Positions 14,142-23,545 of a stretch of 64,000 nt of DNA are shown here, in pieces. The DNA is from Bifidobacterium aesculapii (GTDB taxonomy: Bacteria > Actinomycetota > Actinomycetes > Actinomycetales > Bifidobacteriaceae). Within the stretch, counting starts at the first letter, position 1. Every line of letters begins with the position of its first letter. The stretch lies in assembly GCF_001417815.1 (NCBI RefSeq), contig NZ_BCFK01000054.1, positions 31,746 to 95,745 of the forward strand, given 5' to 3'. The notes beneath the pieces were generated by a model. That model was not told where the DNA came from. It saw only the letters and a list, made by a program, of their open reading frames with translations, and searched no databases. A program made the position numbers and the translations under genes.

Positions 14142-14785
14142 CGTCCGTCCTTTCCGTCGTGCCCGTCCGTATCGTCGTCGCCTGCGGCGGCGAGCCACAT
14201 GCCGGCGAGGTCCTGGTCGAGCACCACCGGCACCAGCGGCGTGATCAGGTACATGGATTCCTCGTCCATGCGCGCCAGATAGCCGTAGGTGACCATGGCG
14301 GAGACCGTCGCGCCCACCTGTCTGAGCACGCCCTCCTCGTCATTGCGCGAGGCGAGGTAGCCGGCGCCGGTGGCGAGCGCGGCGCGAATCTCCTCGAAGC
14401 CGACGATCCACTCGTCGGGCGCGGCGTGCACGTTCTCGTATTCGAGCACGCGTATGCGCAGGAAGGCGAGCAGCGCCGCCTCTTCGCGCCGCAGGCTGAC
14501 GCGCGTCTTGAGCGAGCGCAGCGCGACGTCCTCGCCGAGCACCGGCGTGGCGTACATGATGCGGTAGTGTTCGTCGACCACGAGGTCGAGCAGGTCGTTG
14601 TTCAGGGAGCGTACGACCGCGTCGCGGTGTTCGAGCACGGTGTCGTAGAGGTCCGAACCCACGTAGCGTTCGCGTTTGAGGGCGATGGCGGCCATGCGCG
14701 CTTCGGCGGGCATGTCGCCGAGGTCTCCTTCGAACAGTGCGTGCGGGTTCGTGGTCGCTTCGCGTTCCTCGTTCATGATGTCCAT
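14138..14785 (-). CDS. JetB/MksE-like subunit (DUF4194 type)
   Basis: A 215-residue acidic protein with no membrane segment. Its size, position and pattern match the JetB/MksE (DUF4194) winged-helix subunit that bridges the kleisin JetA and the SMC JetC. The start [10 protein letters not shown] at 14785 has a GGAGGAG site 8 nt upstream; an in-frame ATG lies three codons later. It begins 2 nt after the jetA stop and ends inside the jetC start codon, so all three genes look translationally coupled. Recognition rests on context as much as on sequence. Confidence 0.75.
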   Translation of the reverse strand: MDIMNEEREATTNPHALFEGDLGDMPAEARMAAIALKRERYVGSDLYDTVLEHRDAVVRSLNNDLLDLVVDEHYRIMYATPVLGEDVALRSLKTRVSLRREEAALLAFLRIRVLEYENVHAAPDEWIVGFEEIRAALATGAGYLASRNDEEGVLRQVGATVSAMVTYGYLARMDEESMYLITPLVPVVLDQDLAGMWLAAAGDDDTDGHDGKDGR

Positions 14786-14787
14786 CC

Positions 14788-16338
14788 CTACATCTCCTCC
14801 ATGACGGTGTCCAGTTCGTGCGGGTCGACCAGCATGGGCGCGGTGGTCCAGTCCCTGGGCTCGCCGTCGATCGACATGCAGTGCCAGAGCGAGGTCCGGG
14901 CGCCGGGCGCGTCGGCATCGCGTCTCTCGTCCCGCGGCGCCGCGTCCAGTCCTTCCAGGAAGCCGATGATCTCGCTTTCGCGCCGTTCGTGTTCGGGCAG
15001 CCGGTTGAAGCTCGCGGCGATGTCGACGAGACCGTCGCGGATCACCGGGGCGCGCAGGATGAGCCCCACCATGTGCTTCAGCCGTGGGCCTCCGTTGGCG
15101 ACCAGCGCCAGCAGGTCGGCCGCCGGCATGCGCGCGGGGGCGCCGTCGGACATGTCGGCGAGGAGGGGCGGCGCCGTGCGGCGCATCGTCTTCGCCGGGC
15201 GGGTGGGCAGCGGCGCGTAGAGCGCTTCGGCGGTGTCGGTCGCGTATGGACGGGCGGAGTCGCCGGGATGCGCCTTCGCGTCGGCGTTGATCCGGGCGTA
15301 CAGGCGGTTGAGGCGTGTGAGCATCGTGCGGTAGCGCACGTCCGTCTGCTGGCGCATGAGGCGGCTGACGGCCTCGTCGGAGACGCGCATCTGGCGGCGC
15401 ACGTCCTCGATGCCGTCGTAGATGCGGGCGAGTTCGTCGCGCACCTGGCCGAGCAATGCGCCGGAGCCGCCGGTCAGGTACGGGGTCTTCGCGATGGCGC
15501 GCAGCGCCTCGTCGATCTGCTGCCTGCCCTCGTCGGTGATGATCACCTGGAAGGCGTCTTCGAAGCGCCGGCCGGCGTCCGATTCCCGGAACGAGCGACG
15601 GTACGCCTCATGGTAGCCGGCGAGGTTCTCGTCGACGCTCATGCCGCCGGCCTGCATGCGCCGGCGCAGGGCGTCGCCGTTGTCGCGTTCGGCGAGCGCC
15701 AGTTCGCGCAGGTCGACGGGAACGCCGCGCAGCGTGTTGTGGATCACCGCGATGATGTCCTGCACCTGCGCGTCGCTGAGATGGTCGTATTCGCGGCCGT
15801 GCCGGATGCGCGCGATCTCGCGCTTGCGCTCCTTGATTTCACGGTTGAGCAGGCGCACGCGTTCGCCGGGGTCGGCGGTCAGCCGCATGCGCGCATGCTC
15901 GATCTCCATGATGATGCTGTTGGCCTGCGCCCCGGACAGGGTGCGCGCGTCGTCCTCGAGACGCCCCAACGCCTCGATGGCCCGGTGGGCGCGGGCGGTG
16001 AGACGGTACAGGAACCGGTGCGAGGATTCGTCGTGCGAGTTGGCGAGCCACGCGTAGTCCCCCTCCCCTTCGCGGGTGAGTTCGACGAGTATGCCGTGGG
16101 CGGCGTCGGCGAATGTCTCGTCGGGCTGCGGCGCGTACTGTCCACCGTCCGCGAGCGCCGCGAGCCCCTGGGCGAACCGTTCCTCGACCGTTTCGCGGGG
16201 CAGTTCACCCGTCAGCGGGTCGAACGCGGCCCTGAGCAGCGCCACGTACAGGCGTGCGTTGCGCCGCAGCAGCAGGCGCAGCACGCCGGTCTCGTAGACC
16301 GGACGCAGCCGTTCCATCTCACGCCTCGCGTCGCCCAT
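14788..16338 (-). CDS. JetA/MksF-like kleisin (DUF3375 type)
   Basis: A 516-residue protein whose N-terminus [20 protein letters not shown] closely follows the DUF3375 (JetA) pattern of a short linker and a helix ending in RN. Helical, charged segments continue through the protein, as expected for the kleisin subunit that closes an SMC ring. The ATG at 16338 is preferred over one 33 bases further upstream because GGGGAGG lies 5 nt before it. It is the first gene of the three-gene operon. It faces an uncharacterised divergent gene across 256 bases. Confidence 0.8.
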   Translation of the reverse strand: MGDARREMERLRPVYETGVLRLLLRRNARLYVALLRAAFDPLTGELPRETVEERFAQGLAALADGGQYAPQPDETFADAAHGILVELTREGEGDYAWLANSHDESSHRFLYRLTARAHRAIEALGRLEDDARTLSGAQANSIIMEIEHARMRLTADPGERVRLLNREIKERKREIARIRHGREYDHLSDAQVQDIIAVIHNTLRGVPVDLRELALAERDNGDALRRRMQAGGMSVDENLAGYHEAYRRSFRESDAGRRFEDAFQVIITDEGRQQIDEALRAIAKTPYLTGGSGALLGQVRDELARIYDGIEDVRRQMRVSDEAVSRLMRQQTDVRYRTMLTRLNRLYARINADAKAHPGDSARPYATDTAEALYAPLPTRPAKTMRRTAPPLLADMSDGAPARMPAADLLALVANGGPRLKHMVGLILRAPVIRDGLVDIAASFNRLPEHERRESEIIGFLEGLDAAPRDERRDADAPGARTSLWHCMSIDGEPRDWTTAPMLVDPHELDTVMEEM

Positions 16339-16550
16339 GCTCGCCTCCCCGCCGCAGATCCGATGCGGCATGGGCGCGATGCGCCGACGTCATGCCGACT
16401 CCGATACGCCATTACCATAGGTGAAGGTGGCAACCATCGTCCGGGACCGCGACGGAGGGCAGGGTTTTCCACCGGGTTATGCACCGTCATGCACATCGCT
16501 CCGACGTGATTTGCCTTTGCGTCGCCGTCGCGCCATGGTGGTTGCACCGT
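16339..16550. promoter_or_regulatory. Divergent intergenic region between jetA and the 343-residue gene
   Basis: This must hold promoters in both directions. On the minus strand a TATGGT hexamer near 16416 is a possible -10 for jetA. A repeated ATGCAC (near 16480 and 16490) lies on the plus side. No SOS box or other clear operator was found. Confidence 0.3.
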
Positions 16551-16598
16551 GCCGGCCAAAGGAGGCCGGCCCACATCATGAAGGAAGTGTCATCATGA
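16551..16598 (+). promoter_or_regulatory. Hairpin and 6-codon upstream ORF
   Basis: GCCGGCC and GGCCGGC (16551-16557 and 16564-16570) form a perfect 7-bp stem. Its loop and 3' edge contain AAAGGAGG, a strong ribosome binding sequence. The ATG at 16578 opens the tiny frame MKEVSS, whose TGA at 16596-16598 overlaps the ATG of the next gene in an ATGA. The layout resembles a leader peptide coupled to the main gene; that this is translated is inference. Confidence 0.45.
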
Positions 16599-17626
16599 CG
16601 CAGGCAGTCATCACGCGGTCCACGGATGGAGCGCAGGGGCCTTCGGGCGAATCGTGGACGGAACGGTTCAGAAGGGACGTCGACCGACGCTACGTCTCCG
16701 ACGACCAGGTGGACAGGGCGGCGCGGCTCATCGACGAGATCGCGCGTATGGCGGTGGCGCGCGGCATGTCCCTCGAGCCGCCTTCCGACCGGTTGTTCGA
16801 ACGGGCGCAGGAGGCGAAGTGGCCGTGGCCGCACATCGTCGTCAAGGACGGCGAGGGATTCCTGCGCTCCTTCCATGTGGCGGAGCTGTCGAAGCCGGGC
16901 ACCGCGCCGAAGCCCCGGAGACTGTCGGGCGAACCGCAGAACGGGATTCCGATGTGGATCGCCGGCAGGTCGCGGCAGTTCGAGCCGACGGGGGCGTTGT
17001 CGCTGCGGGTCGACGGCGACATGCCGCGCACAGGGCAGCGTTCCATGCGCGATACGGTGCATTCGCGCATCGAGGAGCGGCTTGGCGTCCTGTTCGAGAC
17101 GATGGCGGATGACACGCGGCTGGCGCGCGAGTACGCGGAGGCGGAGCGACGTCGCGAGGTCACCGTCGAACAGGCGCAGCGCGCGTGTCTCGTCGACCGG
17201 CTGTACACGGCATTGTGCGACGAGGTGCGCGCGCATGAGGAGCTGCGGCGACAGCGCTGCTATCTCGATGAGGTCGAGCAGCGTCTGCGCCGCACGGATC
17301 CGGACAGGCTGCTCGTCGTCGCCGACGACATCGAGATGATGCGGGAGCATATCGACAAGCGCGACCCGCTGACCGGCGGCGGCGTCGCCTGGTGCACCCA
17401 GCCGGCGCCCACCGATGTGGACGTGTACGAGTACATGCGCCGCAACAGGCAGGCGACCGCGGGCGGCCGGGACGGCGGGTGTGCGGGAGACCCATACCCG
17501 GGCGCCCCGTACCCGGACGGCATGTATTCGTCAGGCACGTATTCGGACGACGGGTTCCCGGCATACGGGAACCGGCCGCAGCCCCACATATCCCCGACGA
17601 TCGACGACGACGGATTCTTCGACTGA
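16595..17626 (+). CDS. Uncharacterised protein divergent from the Jet/Mks operon
   Basis: A 343-residue protein I cannot name. Residues 1-190 form a mixed domain containing FEPTGALSLRVDG. Residues about 170-245 are a charged helical, coiled-coil-like segment (EYAEAERRREVTVEQAQ). The last 70 residues are low-complexity, rich in Pro, Gly, Tyr and Asp. The overall plan (PTG-x-L-x-LR motif followed by an Arg/Glu-rich helix) resembles a family of hypothetical proteins I recall from plasmids and mobile elements; that is memory, not a search. It has no toprim DxD or other JetD/MksG hallmark. The start has GAAGGAAG. No membrane segment or signal peptide is visible. Confidence 0.75.
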   Translation: MTQAVITRSTDGAQGPSGESWTERFRRDVDRRYVSDDQVDRAARLIDEIARMAVARGMSLEPPSDRLFERAQEAKWPWPHIVVKDGEGFLRSFHVAELSKPGTAPKPRRLSGEPQNGIPMWIAGRSRQFEPTGALSLRVDGDMPRTGQRSMRDTVHSRIEERLGVLFETMADDTRLAREYAEAERRREVTVEQAQRACLVDRLYTALCDEVRAHEELRRQRCYLDEVEQRLRRTDPDRLLVVADDIEMMREHIDKRDPLTGGGVAWCTQPAPTDVDVYEYMRRNRQATAGGRDGGCAGDPYPGAPYPDGMYSSGTYSDDGFPAYGNRPQPHISPTIDDDGFFD

Positions 17627-17664
17627 GGCGGCGGCTCACACGCGGCCCGGCGTGGCGTGCGCCG

Positions 17665-19251
17665 TCATGGGGTCCGTCGGCGGGCGGCCACGCCGGCTGG
17701 CGCATCGCGTGCAGACGGGTCCGGTCCGTCCAGCATGACGATGCGGTCGCACCATCCCGCCGCCAGCTCCTCATCATGCGTGACGACCAGCACCGCACGC
17801 CCGCCATCCGCCAGACGACGCAGCAGTCCACCCACCCGTTCCATATGCAGCCGGTCCAGACCGCTGGTCGGTTCGTCGAGAACGATGAGGTCCTTGCCGC
17901 ACATCAGCGCCGCGCCGATCGCCACACGCTGCTTCTGCCCGCCGGACAGGCTCATCGGATGCCGGTCGGCGAACGCCGTCAGGTCGAGCGCGTCGAGAAT
18001 CGCGTCACATCGCGACCGCGCGTCGGAATCATCAGCACCGAAGCCGATCATGAGCTCCTCGCGCACCGAAGCGGAGAACAGCTGGTAGTTGACATCCTGC
18101 ATGACCATGAACCCCGCCCGGGTCAACGCGTGGGGCCCGACCTCGCGCCCCTCCAGCTCGATGCTCCCCTCCAGTGGTTTCGCCAATCCCGTCAACGTAC
18201 GCGCCAGCGTCGTCTTGCCGCAGCCGTTGCGCCCCATGAGCCCGACGATCAGACCGCGCCGCAACGTCAGATCGCCGACGACGCGACGGAACGATCGGCC
18301 CGCTCCACGGCCGGCGCCGCCGAACCCGAACCGCGGCCGTCTACGTCGACGATCATGGCCGACGATCAGACCGCGCGTACGCAGCAACGGCGCACCGGAA
18401 CCGTCCTCGTCACCGGCCGCGGCCAACGCGCGGACACGCCGCCGGCATGGTTCCAGATCGAGCGCGCGCAACCCCATGCCGGCGATCTCGTCGGGCGCAA
18501 GCGCGAGGAAGTCGCCAACCGCATACGATCGCACGATTCGTCCTCCGTCGAACACCACGTAACGGTCGGCGATGCCATTGAGCCAGGCGAGACGATGCTC
18601 GGCGACCAGCACCGCCACGCCGGAATCCTTCATCCGGCGCACCAACACCCGCATGTCCTCGATCGCCGCCGCATCGAGATTGCCCGTCGGCTCGTCGAGC
18701 ACCACCAGACGCGGGTCGAGCATGTTCGCCGCCGCCATCGCGATCCGCTGACGCTGCCCGCCGGACAGTCGCATCAGATCACGGTCAAGCAGCCCCTCCA
18801 CGCCGAAACGCGCGGCCACCTGCGCCACACGCCGGTTGACCGCCTCCGTCCCCATCCCCATGTTCTCGCACGGAAACGCCAGCTCATCGGTCGAATCCGC
18901 ATTGAAATACTGCGTCTTCGGATTCTGGAACACGCTGCCCACCAACGGCGTCAGACGGTCGATCGGCACCCGGGCCGCATCCAGTCCGCACGTCAGGCAC
19001 GTACCGGCGAACCCGCCATGGAAGAACGAGGGGACCAGACCGTTCGCCACACGGGTGAGCGTCGTCTTGCCGCACCCGCTCGCCCCGCACAGCACCACGC
19101 ACTCCCCCGGCGCGACACGCAGCGAGACGCCGTCCAACGCCGCCGGCGTCCCGTCCGCGCCGCCACGCACACCACCGTCGGCGTCGGCCAGATCGTAGCG
19201 GAACGACACGTCACGCACGTCGAGCGCCTCCACGGACCGCGAACCGTCCAT
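17665..19251 (-). CDS. ECF transporter ATPase with two fused ABC domains
   Basis: Energises vitamin or nutrient uptake together with the T and S components encoded just upstream. The 528-residue chain fuses two ATPases. The first has Walker A GASGCGKTT at about 56-64, signature LSGGQRQRI and Walker B LVVLDEPTGNLD. The second has Walker A GRNGCGKTT, signature LSGGQKQRV and Walker B LIVLDEPTSGLD. In many bacteria these are two separate proteins, EcfA1 and EcfA2. The start at 19251 lies 1 nt after the ecfT stop. The gene ends 38 bases from the convergent gene at 16595-17626. The substrate is not known. Confidence 0.93.
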   Translation of the reverse strand: MDGSRSVEALDVRDVSFRYDLADADGGVRGGADGTPAALDGVSLRVAPGECVVLCGASGCGKTTLTRVANGLVPSFFHGGFAGTCLTCGLDAARVPIDRLTPLVGSVFQNPKTQYFNADSTDELAFPCENMGMGTEAVNRRVAQVAARFGVEGLLDRDLMRLSGGQRQRIAMAAANMLDPRLVVLDEPTGNLDAAAIEDMRVLVRRMKDSGVAVLVAEHRLAWLNGIADRYVVFDGGRIVRSYAVGDFLALAPDEIAGMGLRALDLEPCRRRVRALAAAGDEDGSGAPLLRTRGLIVGHDRRRRRPRFGFGGAGRGAGRSFRRVVGDLTLRRGLIVGLMGRNGCGKTTLARTLTGLAKPLEGSIELEGREVGPHALTRAGFMVMQDVNYQLFSASVREELMIGFGADDSDARSRCDAILDALDLTAFADRHPMSLSGGQKQRVAIGAALMCGKDLIVLDEPTSGLDRLHMERVGGLLRRLADGGRAVLVVTHDEELAAGWCDRIVMLDGPDPSARDAPAGVAARRRTP

Positions 19252-19252
19252 C

Positions 19253-19969
19253 TCAGACCACCCCCGCGATATCCGCAACGAGCGGCAGCGTCGCCGCCGC
19301 CATCATCCCCCAATCGCATGCGCGCATGCGGATCGCCGTACGCGACGTGTGCGCGCCCTCACGGCCGAGACCCTTCGTCAACGCGGCCACCGAGAGGTCC
19401 TGCGCCACCGTCGTCGCGTTCATCAGCAACGGCACCAGCACATACTCCAGCGAGCGCGCCGGATGACGCAGCCACGCCGCCGCGCCCGAGGCGATGCCGC
19501 GCAACGCCATCGCCTCGCGGATGCTCCGGTAGTCCCGCGCGACCGTGGGGAAGAACCTGATGATCACCACGCACGGCACCACCACCGCCTCAGGCGCCCG
19601 CATGCGCCGCAACGCGTACACGAACGCGCTCGCCGAAGTGGTCGCGACCGCATAGGCGCCGGTCATGAAGCACGGCAGCATCATCGACACGCCCACGGCC
19701 AGAGCCGAGACGACATGCAGCTGCGGGACGCCCATCGCATCCGGATCGATCATGGAGAGCGCGGTGAGCGCCGCGACCGCCACGGCGAAACGCGACGCCA
19801 TGCGTGTGCGCCCCTCCACCGCCATCGGCGTGAGGAACAGGGCGGCCATGACGAGCTGCGTGACGAGCACCACATGGAAGAACAGCATGAGGTTCGCGAA
19901 CAGCAGCAGGACCAGCTTCGTACGCGGGTCGAGCGTGTGCGGACCGGTCCGGGAGGCGGACGATCCCAT
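19253..19969 (-). CDS. ECF transporter transmembrane T component
   Basis: A 238-residue integral membrane protein of the EcfT/CbiQ family. It begins with the typical LDPRTKLVLLLFANL segment and has several hydrophobic helices. The coupling helices include RFFPTVARDYRSIREAMALRG, the usual Ala-Arg-Gly-type region that docks on the ATPases. The ATG at 19969 shares one base with the stop of the S component (TGATG). It forms an operon with the S component upstream and the fused ATPase downstream. Confidence 0.93.
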   Translation of the reverse strand: MGSSASRTGPHTLDPRTKLVLLLFANLMLFFHVVLVTQLVMAALFLTPMAVEGRTRMASRFAVAVAALTALSMIDPDAMGVPQLHVVSALAVGVSMMLPCFMTGAYAVATTSASAFVYALRRMRAPEAVVVPCVVIIRFFPTVARDYRSIREAMALRGIASGAAAWLRHPARSLEYVLVPLLMNATTVAQDLSVAALTKGLGREGAHTSRTAIRMRACDWGMMAAATLPLVADIAGVV

Positions 19970-20652
19970 CAGGCGATGCCGGCCTTGGCGAAGTGCTTCC
20001 TCATGAGACGCTGGCCGAACCATCCGCCGAGCAGCGCGCAGACGAGGATCGCGGTCATCGCGAGAATGAATGTGCCGGTGTTGATGTTCGCGAACACACC
20101 TTCGATGTACGCCGCGTCCTTGCCACGCGCCTCAAGACTCGCCACATAGGCGTCCTTCATGAACCACAGCGGCAGGATCGGCCCGGTCAGGCCGTATGAG
20201 AACACGACGTAGGAGACGAGGAGCAGCGTCCTGTTTCGGTACGAGCCCGCACGCGCGATCAGGTCGGCGGCGAGGGGGAAGACGAGGCTCGCGATGAAGG
20301 AGAGCGCGAAATGGCCGGAGACGAACAGGAACAGGCCGATCACCAGTCCCATCACGGTGATGCCGCCGAAGCGGCGCAGACGCGCGTCCAGCAGCATGAA
20401 CACGGGGCCGGAGATGAGCGCCGCGATGGCGGGCAGGAAGATCGAGCCGAAGCCGCCGGTGAACAGCGTGCTGACCAATGTGGCGACGCACACCATCACG
20501 AAATACAGCGCGCTGAATACGCCGATTGTGATGAGGTCGGCGGTGGCGAGGCCCGTGCCGTTGCGGCGGCCCGTGCCGGCGTGCAGCGCGTCTGTCGACG
20601 ATGCTGTTGTGGGGTCGGGGGTCTGCGGGGTCACGGTCGGCTCCATTTCCAT
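19969..20652 (-). CDS. ECF transporter S component, Trep_Strep/MptD type
   Basis: Predicted substrate-binding membrane subunit of 227 residues. A polar N-terminal tail of about 33 residues is followed by roughly six hydrophobic helices, including LITIGVFSALYFVMV and FGGITVMGLVIGLFLF. The pattern fits the TIGR02185-like (MptD) group of S components whose substrate is not settled. It is the first gene of a three-gene cassette, so it probably has a dedicated transporter rather than sharing a group II ECF module. A TAGGA site precedes the ATG at 20652; no riboswitch is recognisable upstream, so the substrate cannot be read from regulation. Confidence 0.85.
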   Translation of the reverse strand: MEMEPTVTPQTPDPTTASSTDALHAGTGRRNGTGLATADLITIGVFSALYFVMVCVATLVSTLFTGGFGSIFLPAIAALISGPVFMLLDARLRRFGGITVMGLVIGLFLFVSGHFALSFIASLVFPLAADLIARAGSYRNRTLLLVSYVVFSYGLTGPILPLWFMKDAYVASLEARGKDAAYIEGVFANINTGTFILAMTAILVCALLGGWFGQRLMRKHFAKAGIA

Positions 20653-20778
20653 ACGGTCCTATGCGGCTGCCGGTGCCATACGCGGGCCGCCGGCCATCCC
20701 AATATATCGGTGGGCGCGCCGGGTGGCAATAGCGATGCACGAACGCACGTCGGCCGGAGAGACGCCGGCGACGCCGCG

Positions 20779-22380
<1,602 letters not shown>

Positions 22381-22527
22381 GTCGCCTCACCCGTCGCTTT
22401 CCGTGTCATGTTGCCGTGGATTTTGCCAACGAACACTATAACGGACGGGATGCCCGCTGCCGCAGCCGGACGACGGGCGCCGACGGAGGCGGCATCCGCG
22501 CCCGTGCCGGCAGTCCGACCGGTCGCG

Positions 22528-23286
22528 TCACTCGGCGGCGGCTGCGGCCTCCTTCACGCACCTGAGCGCGTTGAGCGTGCGCGGGTATCCGATGTAGGGC
22601 ATGCACTGCGAGACGACGGCGATGAGGAACGCCTTGTCGTTGCCGACGGCGATGTTGGCTTTCGCGTGGGCGGTCAGCTGCGGCTCGCATCCTCCCTGCG
22701 CGGCCAGATAGCACAGGGTGATCATTTCGCGGTGGCGGGTATCGAGCCCGGTGCGCGTGTAGTAGTCGCCGAAGCAGTTGTCGGCGAGCCATTTGTTGAT
22801 ATGCCGCGTGTCTTCGGGGCCGGAATGAGCGAACCCGCGCATCCCCTCGCCGAAGATCTCGATCTGCTTGGCCTCACCGGCGGCGGCGCGCGTGTCGGCG
22901 GTGACGGTCGCCCGGCCTTCGAGCGGCAGGTCGACGCCTTGGTCGGAGAGCACGTCGTTGGTGATGTTGAGGAAGGGCAGCACGCGCCCGAAGCCGCAGT
23001 AGGCGACCGCCTGATAGACGATCTCCTTGGCCTGGGCGGGGGTCACGCCGCTTTTCAATGCGACGGGCAGCAGCATCCCGTAGGCGTCCGTGGCCTGGCT
23101 GCCGATGAGCGTGGCGAGGATCGCCATGGAACGCGTGGCGTCGTCGAGGTCCGGATGGTTCGCGCCCGGCTCGTGCACGACCTCGTCGTAGGCGAAGGCC
23201 GAGAACAGGTCGATGAATTCGGGGTCGCACTGGGCGAGCGTGGGTTTGCCGTCGGCGAACAATCCGCCGTTCCTTCTGCCGAACAT
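22528..23286 (-). CDS. Carboxymuconolactone-decarboxylase family protein
   Basis: A 252-residue protein with two related halves, each resembling the CMD/AhpD fold. The first has SGVTPAQAKEIVYQAVAY and the second has DTRHREMITLCYLAAQGG followed by HAKANIAVG. Such proteins range from true decarboxylases to alkylhydroperoxidase-like enzymes. I see no CxxC peroxidase pair, so the reaction is unknown. The start at 23286 has GGAAGGAA; the longer upstream reading frame is probably not translated. A 9-bp GC hairpin (23302-23322) lies directly upstream of the ribosome binding site. Confidence 0.85.
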   Translation of the reverse strand: MFGRRNGGLFADGKPTLAQCDPEFIDLFSAFAYDEVVHEPGANHPDLDDATRSMAILATLIGSQATDAYGMLLPVALKSGVTPAQAKEIVYQAVAYCGFGRVLPFLNITNDVLSDQGVDLPLEGRATVTADTRAAAGEAKQIEIFGEGMRGFAHSGPEDTRHINKWLADNCFGDYYTRTGLDTRHREMITLCYLAAQGGCEPQLTAHAKANIAVGNDKAFLIAVVSQCMPYIGYPRTLNALRCVKEAAAAAE

Positions 23287-23301
23287 GGTTCGTTCCTTCC
23301 C

Positions 23302-23322
23302 GCCCGGCCGCGACGGCCGGGC
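23302..23322 (-). promoter_or_regulatory. GC hairpin in the CMD-gene leader
   Basis: GCCCGGCCG, loop CGA, CGGCCGGGC form a perfect 9-bp stem ending about 15 bases before the start at 23286, immediately beside its ribosome binding site. It could limit translation initiation or be a remnant terminator. The rest of 23323-23545 holds a TACACT -10 (near 23456) that could serve the plus-strand nnr gene. Confidence 0.45.
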
Positions 23323-23545
23323 CCGTCTCATGCGCGCGGGTTCCGTCTGCATGTCGCCGGCGCCGTATCGCCATACAGGATAGGGGCCGGCGGTCTTCGC
23401 GGTCAAATGCCCGCAACCGCATGATGGGGCATACGGGGCGGGCATGGCGGCGCGACTACACTGGTGGGTAGCCCGCGACCCGCCGTCGGCGCGCCTTGTT
23501 CCGTCGGCACGTACGGGCAGGACGGACGGAACCTAGGAGGTCGCC

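Noticed and set aside
16595..17626. Possible JetD/MksG for the Jet/Mks operon.
   Set aside because: It is divergent, has no toprim acidic motif and a low-complexity C-terminus where JetD has its catalytic domain.
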